From NCBI GenBank assembly GCA_033725935.1, contig MU867094.1, positions 124,001-188,000 of the forward strand: 64,000 nucleotides of DNA. The letters are read 5' to 3'. Position numbers and translations under genes: made by a program. This document shows, piece after piece, positions 20,410 through 30,407 of this stretch; the stretch's first letter is position 1, and every line of letters begins with the position of its first letter. A model generated the notes under the pieces. It worked only from the letters and a program-made list of their open reading frames with translations. It was not told the origin of the DNA and did not search any database. Source of the DNA: Cladorrhinum sp. PSN259 (lineage: Eukaryota > Ascomycota > Sordariomycetes > Sordariales > Podosporaceae).

Positions 20410-22083
20410 TTAAACATCAACATGGCCTAACGCCTGTCCAACCTTGACTCTCTGCCCCTTCTCAACCTGCCACTGCCACCCCTTAGTATGATCTCCCTTC
20501 TCATCGTGCTCAGAAGCAGGAGCCTCAAATACCAGGACAATGGTGCTACCAAGCTGGAAACCGCCCATCTCCTCGCCGCGTCTCAGAGCATGGCCGTGAA
20601 GCACAGGGCTGGCGGACTCGTAGGTAGCCTCAGCATAGCCCAAGTACGGCTCACCGCGCTGGGCCGCCTCTTCAGCAGCCCTATCAGCCTCAGTATCCGT
20701 CGTCAAGCTGTTTGTCCTGAGCTCCCTGTCGAAGTTGATTTTGATGGATCCAACGTTGGTCGCGCCGACAGGGACATAGCTGAAGAAACCCCAACGCCAG
20801 CGGCCAAGAAGAACGACGCGCTCGTTGAGAGTGAAGAGACCGGGTATGGTACGCTGGAGATAAGGGGAGACACTGTACAGCTCACCGGCAAAGTGACGTC
20901 TGCTCTCAACGACCCAGTTGGTAGGCGAATGGAAACGATGGTAATCACCAGGAGCGAGATAGATAACGGCATAGTAGAGAGCGTGACGGCTGCCAGGGGT
21001 AAGATAATCGTACCAGGCCTGTTCTCCGAGAGCGAATTCCTTCTTGACTTCCGTCTCAGAGGTGGCCGAGGGGGTAACAGATTCGTCCTTGGGGTGGTCG
21101 AGCATGCTATTCTTTCTCTTCTTCTTGTTGCCAGAAAGCAGATCCGGGAGCGTGTACGAGATTCCATTGACACGGGCGAATTCCTCATCCCTCTTGACAA
21201 GCTCCTCGTCGCCTTCGAGCTCGCGCTTGGCGTGCGGCTTAAGGAGCTTCTCGAGAGAACCTTGGCTACCGGAGAGAGATGGGGCGGGACTACTTTGGCC
21301 GAGGAGAGCGTCGATGGTGTAGGTCATACCCTTTACTTGCTCGATATCACCGCCTTCGATCTGGCCAAATTGGAGGACTCGGCCGTCAGCGGGAGATAAG
21401 AGAGCATTGGGGTTAGAATCCAGAGGTCGTGCGCCGGGCTTGAGGGTGCGGTAGAAGAAAGCAGCGAGGTTAGGGAAGTTGTGCAGGTCCTTTTCTTCGA
21501 TCTCGTCCAGGTTGGCACCAAAGAACCAAGCGTACAGCTTGAAACCGGGAACACGGAGGTAGTAGGGTACGGTGAGCTCGTTGAATCTACCCCATAGTCG
21601 TGACATGGCCTTGAGGGGCAGGGTCGACATTATTTGAACTTGCCTGGAGGTTTCTTGTCAGTCCTTCCCTTCTCTTGTCGGTTGCCCTGGAATAGGGGCG
21701 GGGTTGAGGTGGTGATTGTACCATGGTCCGTCGGGCCTCACCCGTGGCCTCTTTTTGGGGCGCTTGGTTGTCTCGACATCGTCTATCTTTTCCTCCGGGC
21801 GGGTAGACGTTTTGTAGAACTGAAAGAGACCTAGGAAACCGACGCCGAGGGCGACGGGGATGGGTTGCCAACGAATCCTGGATTGGTGCACTTTGGAGTC
21901 GGCCTTGGGCCGCTGCGACTGCTGCTGGGAAAAGGGGCGGCGGCCGTTCGGGAGGGGGCGTCGGAGGGATTTCGCGGCGGTGGAGGAGAGATGGTGGCAG
22001 TTGAGGGAAGAGCGCCGTGTTAATGTCAAGCGAGTGAACCCGACAGCAATCGAGACAGGGCCAATCTGTTGGTACAACGCCAT
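20410..22083 (-). CDS. PSD1: Mitochondrial phosphatidylserine decarboxylase
   Basis: Two minus-strand exons, 21722-22083 and 20410-21643, give 531 residues. The junction restores a Trp in GPWQVQIMSTLPLKAMSR. The enzyme converts phosphatidylserine to phosphatidylethanolamine at the inner mitochondrial membrane. An Arg/Ser-rich presequence is followed by a membrane segment (about PIPVALGVGFLGLFQFY). Hallmarks are SPADGRV with catalytic Asp about 207, GDYHRFHSP with His 356 and 359, and the self-cleavage site LGST at about 485-488, which creates the pyruvoyl-bearing alpha chain. A long insertion (about 238-330) in the beta chain carries a second copy of the YTxxxLLG-type motif. The start at 22083 was chosen for its context (AAAAATGG); an ATG nine codons upstream (22110) is weaker. 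The donor GTACAA is slightly off consensus. The 5' end faces the HERP-like gene. Confidence 0.93.
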
Positions 22084-23061
22084 TTTTCCCCCTTTTAACA
22101 ACTTTTTCATCCAGGGCTACTGAGGGAACAATTCGGTGTATGTTGACGAACCTGCATCATCGGCCTGTCTAGGTTGCGAGAGAAAGCGTATGGACAGACC
22201 AAGCAGGCGCGGGGGTGGTCGCCGTTGAGGAGGGGATTGGCAATCGACACAATCGGGAAAAGGGCGGCGCGGGCTGCACGATTCGCTCAAGCCGTCACGT
22301 TCATGACGCAGTGTGCTTCCAAGCTGTCAGACGGAAAGGAGGGCTCAAGCGGGCTCAAGCGGTCACAAGCAAACCAAAACCAGCCCAGCGGTGGAACGGC
22401 AATTCTCTGCCCGGGTCTGGGCATTTCTGGACGAACCCCCCGGCCGAGAGGACGTCTTGGCAAAATGTTACTTGTACAAAATATCACTGAAAACTCCACA
22501 GAAGGTTCCCAGTTTTCTGTATCACTGAAGCCACCTTGAGACCAACGGACGTTTGCGTGGGGCATGGGGGGCAGTCCCATTTCCATGCAACATCCCGCAA
22601 CTGGGACCTCCCATTCCGCCGCCGTCGGTCGCTGTTGCTTGCTGCTTCCTGGATGACACCGTGGAATTTGGGAAAGCTGACAAAGTTACAAAAAGTGACA
22701 ACTCTCTTTTTGACGACAACTATCAACATTCTAACTCTCAAAATTCTCTGATTCCTCCGTTGAGCTAATAAATACGGCCGTACCTACTTTACTTTTCCTG
22801 CTTTTCTCAACTTCAATCTCGATCCCTTTCCAAGCTGTTTTCGTTTGCCATCTCCAAATATATAAATCCCTACCTCCCACCTTGCATCCAGCATCCATCT
22901 GCGAAACGGTCCGTGCCTAGGATGTGTTGTTGATCACTCATTGTCGCATCCAAGGCTCCCAGCCGTCGTTGTGATTGACTTATTTACCACCGCTTCTGTC
23001 ATTCCAGCCATCGAGAGCTTCGTTCGCATCGTCCATCGTCCACGCACGCTCGATCACCATC
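22084..23061. other. Divergent promoter of PSD1 and HERP-like gene
   Basis: About 980 bases between divergent start codons. No gene is seen. The half nearer the + strand gene is pyrimidine-rich with a TATATAAAT stretch about 200 bases before its ATG. Confidence 0.55.
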
Positions 23062-25571
23062 ATGGCCGACGCGCAGCCATTGCCCCACGAGGGCCGACCC
23101 CTGACAGTCAATCTCCAGATCTTGTCACCCTCCCCGCAAGTCGAGGCCATGCGGTTTCCGGACCTGGCTGCCTCGACGACAATTGGCGAACTCAAAGCAA
23201 AGATTCGAGAACGGATTGCTTCACGGCCGTCAGACGAGCGCATGAGATTGATCTACCATGCCCGATTCCTGTCACGAGACGGTGATACCTTGCTCGAAGT
23301 GTTTGGAGAGGACGTAGTATGTATTCTGGCTATTGGTTCCATCATGATGCCCGTTCTGGATGCTAACGATATGGGCTCTAGATTCGGTCAAGCGACCAGC
23401 AGACGCTGCACCTAGCTCTACGAGAAGACCCTACTCCCGCGCCGGAGCCAGAAACAGCTACTCGGCCACCAGTTCCAATGCCTGGAAGTCGTCTTCCTCA
23501 TCCAAACCATGCTCCCCATCCGGCGCCTCACGTTGCACATCCAGGGGGCGGCTTCTTCGTTGCCCCTGGCCCCTTCGATCCTGCAACCCAGCATATGGGT
23601 CTTCACGCAGCAGCCCAGAATGCGATGAGAGAGGCTCAGGCGACTGCATACCGCCAACACCAGGCTGCTGTTGCTATGGCCGAAGAGCGTGTACGGAGGC
23701 GCAATGAGGCGCTTGCACAAGCGATGGGCACCATTCGTCGTGGTGAGCCTGCAGGGCAGGTCGAAGTTGTTACAACCGAACGGACTGCGCCAAACGGCAC
23801 ACACGTTAGAATTACCACGTTTGGAATCCCTCCTCCCAGGCCTGAAGGGGCCACATCTAACGAAGCTAGTGCACCAACGTCATACCCTTCCGGTCAGATG
23901 CCGCTCCCTAGAGCAGACACCCTCCGGGCCACACAAACTATAACAGACGCCATGCATCGAAGTGCCTCAGGAGCATCACTTGCCAGTATGGCCAATAATC
24001 TCGTCAACGCGAACCGTAATGGCCCCATTCAACCCATTCAACCAGGAGTTACCACCCCTCTGTTCCCAGGTATTTCAAGACATGCAAGCCGCACGGCTAC
24101 CCCAGACCCATTTACGATAAGTGCCTCACAACCCCAAGCTCAGGCGCAAGCTCAAGCACAATCCCAACTGGCATCTCGACTCCGGCCTCAGTTCCAGACG
24201 CGATCTCAACCACAGTCTCGAGCACAATCACAGGCCTCACGCGGCCAAGTTTCAACGGAGGTCTACATTGTTCACTCTCCTAGTGGACCTCATAGTTTAT
24301 TGGTAAACCATGGTTCAGATATGTACGAAATACTCGTGCCTGGGTCAAATTCTGGCCATCAATCCACAGCAGTGCAGAGTAATTTTCAGCCACAGTTGGG
24401 ATTTCAGGCACCACCGGGTTTCGCATATCCAGCTCCCTTACATCCCGTCTACTACGTACCACCCAGCTTCCCAACCATGCCAGGCTACTTGACTCGCATT
24501 CTAGTCCCAACCGCTTTTCCACATGGATATCAACCTCCTACCACCTTCCAACAGCCTGCGCCTCAGACAGCGGCTCAACCACAACCGCAAGCTCAAGCGC
24601 AAGCCCAACCGCAGGTGCAGCCACAGGATCAAACCGATGCAGAAGCCCAGGCTCAACGCCAGCGAATGCTTCAACAACAACTACATGCCGCTATCTACCC
24701 CAATCAGGCTGGAGCTGCAGCTCAAGGGGGGGCGCCAGTGGCCGCACAAGCTCCGGTTCCGGCTCCAGCAGTAGCACCAGCAGCGGCGCCGGCACCGGCG
24801 CCGGCACAACTGGATATACCGCCAGAGTTCATTAGGCATCCGGGCAACCCAAACGCTGGTGCGATGTTGGCAGCAATGTGGCCGCATATTTGGCTCGTTA
24901 TCCGACTGGTGGCCTTTGCATGGTGGTTCTCATACAGCGACCCATCATGGGAACGTTGGTTGTCATTGGCCATTGCCTTCGTGGTTGTTGTGGTAATCAA
25001 CACGGGTGTTTTTAATGCAGTGGTCAATGATGCGTTCAATCCTGTGAGGGCGCAACTAGAGGGTATGTTGCCACCTCTTGCAAACGCAGGTGGACAAGAT
25101 CAGCAACAGCAGCAGCAGCAGCAAGGACAAAATCAACAAGGTCAGGGTGAAAATGGAAATAACGAACAGGGGCAACCTGATCCGGTCGAGACAGCAAGGA
25201 GGCTGGTAGCCCAGAGGAGAATTGCGAACGGGACTTGGCTAAGAGATCACGCCCGATGGCTCGAGAGAGCTGGGGTTCTGCTTCTTGCAAGCCTTGCGCC
25301 TGGTGTCGCAGAGAGACATATTCGACAGCTGGAGGAGCAAGAGATCGCTGCACGGGCAGCAGCACAAGCGGCTGCTGCAGAAAGAGAGCGGCTCGCTCAA
25401 GAGGCAGAAGCAGCAGCTAATCAGGAAACTGAGAACAATCAAGAGGGGCAGCAAAACGCGGATGGAGAAAACAACGACAACAATGGACAGGAGATTCCTC
25501 CCCTCATCCCGGGTCTTGGGCAGGATCACCTACAGCAGCAACAAGCTCAACTTCCTGTAGATGTAGCTTGA
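23062..25571 (+). CDS. HERP-like ubiquitin-domain membrane protein
   Basis: Two exons, 23062-23316 and 23382-25571, give 814 residues. The intron has donor GTATGT and joins GEDV to IRSSDQQTLHL in phase. Residues 14 to about 100 form a ubiquitin-like domain (LTVNLQILSPS, TTIGELKAKIRERI, RMRLIYHARFLSRDGDTL, QTLHLALRE). A long low-complexity region follows, rich in Gln, Ala and Pro (QAQAQAQAQSQ, APAPAPA). Residues about 585-632 are hydrophobic (WPHIWLVIRLVAFAWWF, then WLSLAIAFVVVVVINTGVF), giving one or two membrane segments. A poly-Gln run and a charged, Ala-rich helical tail end the protein. This is the architecture of HERPUD1, an ER protein that recruits the HRD1 ligase in ER-associated degradation. 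The fungal Dsc3 subunit also has a UBL and membrane segments but is much shorter. ER location is inferred. Confidence 0.8.
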
Positions 25572-26247
25572 ACGGGCGAGTAAAGAGAGTATTTGGAATT
25601 TTGAGTGTTCATTATTATTGGGAGTTTTGACTTGGACAGGAGAACATTTGTTGTTTCCCGAGTTCATTTATCCGCCATTTTCTGCGAAGGGGGAATGCCA
25701 TGTTTGCGATTGACGTCACGGACGATGAGATGAGATGGGAACATCAACTTGAGTAAACTAGCAAAGATACCGGTCGTTGATGATATCTCCAATATATTTG
25801 CAAAAGCAATTTAGTTCTTAAGCGGTCAAAGGGGTATTTTGCTTTTATTCGTTCCGTAATCGAGATCTGTTGCGGTTGAATACATTATATACTTTCAAGA
25901 TTCCAAGCTATAAGTTGTCTGTCTGACTTCCCTGAACTACAAGTTCCCTGACAAATCGCGGGAGATGCGGGGAGCACTGTACCGAGGCTCGGGGCATGCT
26001 GGGATTCCCCGCAGGTATCACTACCTAGCTTAAGTTAGTATAGTTCAGCTCCCCGGCCAGTGGCCACTCGGATATCCGCCCCCCTCGGGAAAGTCACCCG
26101 GGGAGTCGTCCAAGATATAAAGGAATGGGATGAAATACCTGATGTATTTTATCTAGGCCCCTTTCACAGTTTTATCGAAAGATAAAATCCTACTTTCCAT
26201 TTTCAGATTCATTTCTCACCCAAATCAAATCATCAACAACCATAACC
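25572..26247 (+). promoter_or_regulatory. SDR gene promoter with clustered SYGGRG (CreA/CRE-1-type) motifs and TATA box
   Basis: Four matches to the carbon-repression consensus SYGGRG occur within 140 bases: 25967-25972, 26007-26012 (reverse), 26051-26056 (reverse) and 26098-26103. A TATAAA box lies at 26116-26121, about 130 bases before the SDR ATG. The first part of the interval is 3' UTR of the HERP-like gene. Repression by glucose is inferred from the motifs only. Confidence 0.45.
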
Positions 26248-27181
26248 ATGTCTTATGACGCTGACCTCAAGGACTTCCCTTCCCTCTTCTCTGTGAAGGG
26301 CAAGGTAGTCGTCGTGACGGGCGGTTCAAGAGGTCTGGGACTTAGTGCTGCTTCTGCGTATGCTTTTTCTTCTTTTACCACTCTTTCCCTTACCATCCAT
26401 ATTTCTTCTATTCTAACCATGGTTATGTTATAGTCTCCTCCAAGCAGGCGCCTCAAAAGTCTTCATCTCCTCCCGGAAAAAGTCCGCCTGCGACGAAGCG
26501 TGCAAGATCTTGAACGCTCTGCCTAACCTCCAACCTGACGCTCAAGCCATCTCTGCGCCTGCGGACTCGGCTACCCTGCCCGGTATCCAGTCCCTCCTCG
26601 AACAAGTCCAAAAGCAGGCAGAGCACGTCGATATCTTGCTTGCAAACGCTGGCGCATCGTGGGGTGCACCATTTGATTCCCACCCCGACACGGCGTTTGC
26701 CAAGGTTATGGATCTGAACGTTCGCGGCGTTTTCAACCTGATCAGAGAGTTCGCTCCTCTCTTGCAGAAGAAAGCGAGCAAGGAGGATCCGAGCCGCGTG
26801 ATAATCACTTCCTCTGTGGCCGGTTTGGGGATCGGGACGCTAGGCAAACATGGTACGTACGGGTACAGTGCTTCAAAGGCGGCCGTGTTGCATCTAGGGA
26901 GAAACCTGGCTGTCGAGCTTGGGCCGAGGGGCATCACGGTAAACAGCATTTGCCCGGGTTTTTTCCCCAGCAAGATGAGTAATGGGTTGATGAGTATGGC
27001 CGAGGGTGGTGTTAAGGGACTGGAGGAGGCTAATCCTATGAAGAGGCTGGGAAGGCCGGATGATATTGCGGGGGTTGTGGTGTTTTTGGCTAGTCGGGCC
27101 GGGAGTCACGTTAATGGGGCTGCTATTGAGGTTGATGGGGGTGCGTTGTGGAGGAGGGGGGAGTTGGATGTTAAGCTTTAG
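26248..27181 (+). CDS. Short-chain dehydrogenase/reductase (SDR)
   Basis: Two exons, 26248-26357 and 26434-27181, give 285 residues. This is a classical SDR that binds NAD(P)H through TGGSRGLG (24-31). Further marks are LANAGASWGAPF, the ITSSVAG strand, and the catalytic YxxxK (Y181, K185) in YGYSASKAAV. RGITVNSICPGFF, RLGRPDDIAGVVVFLAS and VDGGALWR complete the fold. The gap between ITSS and the Tyr is a few residues longer than in FabG-type enzymes. RK in SSRKKSACDE after the second strand suggests NADPH. It resembles 3-oxoacyl-reductase or RhlG/gluconate-5-dehydrogenase-like SDRs; the substrate cannot be told. The promoter has clustered SYGGRG motifs and a TATA box, suggesting carbon-source control. 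Confidence 0.92.
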
Positions 27182-27327
27182 GTTTTGGGGTGGAATGTTG
27201 ACAGTCAGTGTTTGAGTATATAATTGTGTTCTTTGCATAGATTTGTGTGTTTTGCTTGATATGCTAAAGTAAAGGTATTAGATGACGAGTATGATGGCCG
27301 AAAAATGCAGATGTAAACATAGAATCT

Positions 27328-28619
27328 CTATGCAGCCGCTGGCTTGCGAGCTACCCATGTACTTGCTTTATACATTGACTGGAGCATCGACTGCGCATCG
27401 TGAATGTATGGCGCCTCAATGCCCGCCTCCCTCGACTCAATCTCAAATCCCATTGCCTCAACCAAAGCCATGACCTCGTCGTCCGTCAACTCAAAACTCC
27501 CCGGCTCAGTAATGCCCGTCATGTTGCATTCGCTCTCAGTGTCCCCATCGTCGTGGATGTGCCTGGGCACCTGGCCCTCAAAGTGCCACAGCAGTGGTCC
27601 GATATTAACAAGTATTCCCCCGGGCTTCAAGCAGTGCATTATGGCTTCCAAGTACCGCATGAGATTCGGTGCCGTGTCCAGGAAGAATACCGTCGCCACC
27701 GCATCGTACTTGTCCTTGTTATCGGGCTTGTTGTATTCGCACAAAAAGTCAGACGCAGTCATGCTCATCTCGCCCAACTCTCGGGTCTCTTGAGCTCTTG
27801 CAGTTTCAGTGGCGCAGTGGATGTCTGGCACCGCATATGACCGCAACTGGTTCTCCCGCGTAAGGTGGTTGGAGAAGGTATGTACCCAAGGGTATATGTT
27901 GAACTGCCCTGCGCGTTCACAGCAGTTAAGAATGTAAGATGATGCTAAAAGCTGGTGATAAGAGATCTCGTTCCCTTCGGCATCGCACCCATCAAGGAAC
28001 AGGTCGAACACCAACCGGCCGAGTCCTGCTCCGGGAACCAGGACTCGGAGCCGGGGATCCGAGGGGCTTCTCTTTTCCTTCTCAGCAGCAATGGCGCGTT
28101 TGATTGGGCCGTAGCAAATCTCACGCTCAGCTGCACCTCCTTCGGACCAGTCACGGAAGAACTGGCGGAGGGTACTGCGGGCCTTGTCGATGTCGTTGTG
28201 CTTGGCTTTGCCATCCCATTGCTTGGGCATCTTGAGCTTGCCATCCTCTGTCTGAACGCCGAGACCAAACGTTTGAAGACTGGTATTGAAGATGGCTCTG
28301 GCGAGCTCGGCGTTAGAGTCGATGGCGTCGTCTACCTTTATGAGCGTGTCCAAGTACTGAATCGGAGGTGCCTGAAGAACCGCCCTCTGCGCCTGAGGCA
28401 GGGCGTAAAATGCATTTCTCCGCTGGTGTGTGACTTGAAAATGTGCGGTTCTTGCATATTGTCTGCAAGCAAAAGTTAGGAACGCTCATTTTGGATCATC
28501 TGAAAAGGAGCCTGGCTCACTTACTGGAAGGAGTCGGCAGCGCTATACATTACCCGAAGCTCCTCGGGATCGTCGACGTGATTTTCGACTCCAATCCATG
28601 GTGTGTAATCCTCGTCCAT
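27328..28619 (-). CDS. Carnosine N-methyltransferase-like protein (N2227 family)
   Basis: Two minus-strand exons, 28525-28619 and 27328-28462, give 409 residues. The intron has GTAAGT, a CTAAC branch point and TTGCAG. The protein matches the N2227/CARNMT1 family: N-terminal HFQVTHQRRNAFYALP, the SAM-binding loop PGAGLGRL at 175-182 followed by the acidic GCDAEGNEISY, and downstream family blocks (FSNHLTRENQLRSYAVPDIH, VATVFFLDTAPNLMRYLEAI, LKPGGILVNIGPLLWHFEG). In animals the enzyme methylates carnosine to anserine and also histidyl residues. Yeast has an orthologue (YNL092W) although fungi are not known for carnosine, so the fungal substrate is probably a peptidyl histidine or related dipeptide; this is inference. 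Length is normal and the key motifs are intact. Confidence 0.93.
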
Positions 28620-29161
28620 CTTTAATTACTGTCTCTAGTAAAACAAAAAACAAAAGTCAAATTGTAATATACAAATCGAATTTCAGTTTCCGGGAATTGG
28701 TCAACAAACGGATCGGATGTTGCGGCCGGGCCGAGCACTCTTACTGTGTCAGTCTTATGGTTCTCGGCGAGAAAGTCGGGGTTAAACTCAAGACTCCGCT
28801 TCCACGACTAAGTTGGGTGTGTTTACGACTATTCATGATTTTGTTAACTGAGAGAATGATACCCTCAGAATAAATCCGGAAAAACTCGATCCTTCTCGGC
28901 GAATTTCAAAAATAAGGTTTATTCCATAGTTTGTCTCACAATTTACCAGAACCACCGATACCGACTCCGCGGTTTTACCCTAACCCGATCCAGGCAGTGG
29001 GTAAAATCAACTTCAATAACATTTACCAACCTGATTCAAAGAAGGCGCATCGAGTTTATTCTAAATTTTTGTAAAAAGTGAACTGCGCGCACGTCGATAA
29101 ATCACTCAATATGGTGTGAGCAGCTAAGCTATTCAGACATGACAGATTCTGAATAAAGCGC
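28620..29161. other. Intergenic region between methyltransferase 5' end and tRNA
   Basis: About 540 bases, AT-rich in places. It holds the promoter of the minus-strand methyltransferase. A + strand ORF of 91 codons (28598-28873) overlaps the methyltransferase 5' end and has no recognisable domain. Confidence 0.55.
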
Positions 29162-29167
29162 AAAAAA
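29162..29167 (-). terminator. RNA polymerase III terminator (T6) of tRNA-Arg
   Basis: On the minus strand a run of six T follows the discriminator base of the tRNA directly. This is the standard pol III termination signal. Confidence 0.85.
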
Positions 29168-29239
29168 CGATCCGCCCAGGGGTCGAACCTGGAACCTCCT
29201 GATTCGTAGTCAGACGCGCTGCCATTACGCCAGCGGACC
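29168..29239 (-). tRNA. tRNA-Arg(ACG): tRNA-Arg (anticodon ACG)
   Basis: The minus strand folds into a complete 72-nt cloverleaf. The acceptor stem pairs GGTCCGC with GCGGATC (one G-U), discriminator G. The anticodon stem TCTGA/TCAGG encloses the loop CTACGAA with anticodon ACG (A34 normally becomes inosine and reads CGU, CGC, CGA). The T arm is CCAGG-TTCGACC-CCTGG. No intron is present. A T6 terminator follows, and the A and B boxes are internal. Confidence 0.95.
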
Positions 29240-29380
29240 TATTCTCAGATGTACTTGACAAGGCAAACGGGAACAGCGTGCAAGTTAGGTGTGTAACGCA
29301 AGTACCATCAAAAACATGAATTGCAAAATGTCGCTCCTAACTCCATACATGACAAGAAACAAAGAGGCAGCATCGTTCGT

Positions 29381-30407
29381 TCACTCATCGTCGTCGTCAT
29401 TATCAACCGTTTCCACAAAGGTCATGGTAACGCCTGCGTCACCATCCACGTTCAAGTTGACAGCATCGAGGGCAGCATCACGCCTGACCACCGGTGCTGG
29501 TTCTGGCAAGGGCACCTGGTCCTCAGCGGTTCCCTGAAGAACTACTCGGGGTTTTGCTGGTTAATATTTGATCATGACAAACAAGGAGTGGCAACTCACC
29601 TGATGGAACACCCCGGCGAACGTACAATGTAGTGACCTTGGATCGGCGTAGTCGGGGGGCGGCAGCGTTTCCGTCTTCGTCGCGCTTCTTGACGTCACGC
29701 TTCTCAGCGGCCGCTACGCCATTGCCTTTTCTAATGTCAGTACTTTGCACAGTGTCTCCTTCGGGAAAGTGAAATTCATACGGGCATTGTTGTCGACGAT
29801 GATTCCAACGCCGGAGCCCTCAGCACCGGTTCCGAGCTGGATCTTGGGTCCCTTGACCAAGGCGGCCTCAGCATATGTGAGTGCCCGGTCGAAGCCAGCA
29901 AGATCTCTCTTATCCTTGGGGCGTGGGGCAATCGACTTGCCGAGTCCCTGAAGGCCAGATATCCGCTGAGCCTAAGGCTCGGGTTAGTAGACTGCTTCAC
30001 AGAGAACTGACTCCCCTGTGGGCAAACTCACCTGCTCAGTCAGAGCCGGGTCGGCGACTGGCTGCGCTACGGCCTCGACGGTAGCGGGAGTAGGCACGGC
30101 CGCCGCCGATACCGTCGAGGCCGAGGAAGCCGATCTCGCAGCGGATTCAGCTTCAGCTGCCGCGCCTGCTGCCGCGTTAATCGCAGCGCCTTCCAAAGCC
30201 AATATTAAATTTGACACATCCTGCCTACCTCCAAAAGAAATTTCACCATCACCTGTTGGTTCAGTCAGTTATCCTGTTGATGAGAAAGGCAACGCCAAAG
30301 AGAAGAAACCTACCGACTACCAGAGCTGGCGAGTACGCTCCGAGGTTGATGTTAAGTGGCAATGCCGCGGCCATGCCTACAAACGCAAATATCCGGTAGT
30401 TGACCAT
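29381..30407 (-). CDS. Secreted protein with several dibasic (Kex2-type) sites, unrecognised
   Basis: Five minus-strand exons: 30314-30407, 30032-30252, 29782-29971, 29600-29725 and 29381-29541. They close in phase to 263 residues. The N-terminus (MVNYRIFAFVGMAAALPLN) looks like a signal peptide. A low-complexity Ala/Ser/Val stretch follows at about 55-100. The second half carries several pairs of basic residues: DKR-D, EKR-D, KKR-D, LRR-S, VRR-G and VRR-D. These are the kind of sites cut by the Golgi protease Kex2. The tail is acidic (DNDDDDE). I recognise no domain and no internal repeats. It may be a secreted or wall-associated precursor processed into fragments, which is inference. The acceptor before exon 4 (AAAAG) is unusual; the more typical TTAG five bases upstream would shift the frame to an early stop, so that junction is the weakest. 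Confidence 0.6.

Noticed and set aside
20488..21399. 303-codon + strand ORF opposite PS decarboxylase
   Set aside because: It is a shadow of the PSD1 coding frame; the minus strand carries all family motifs.
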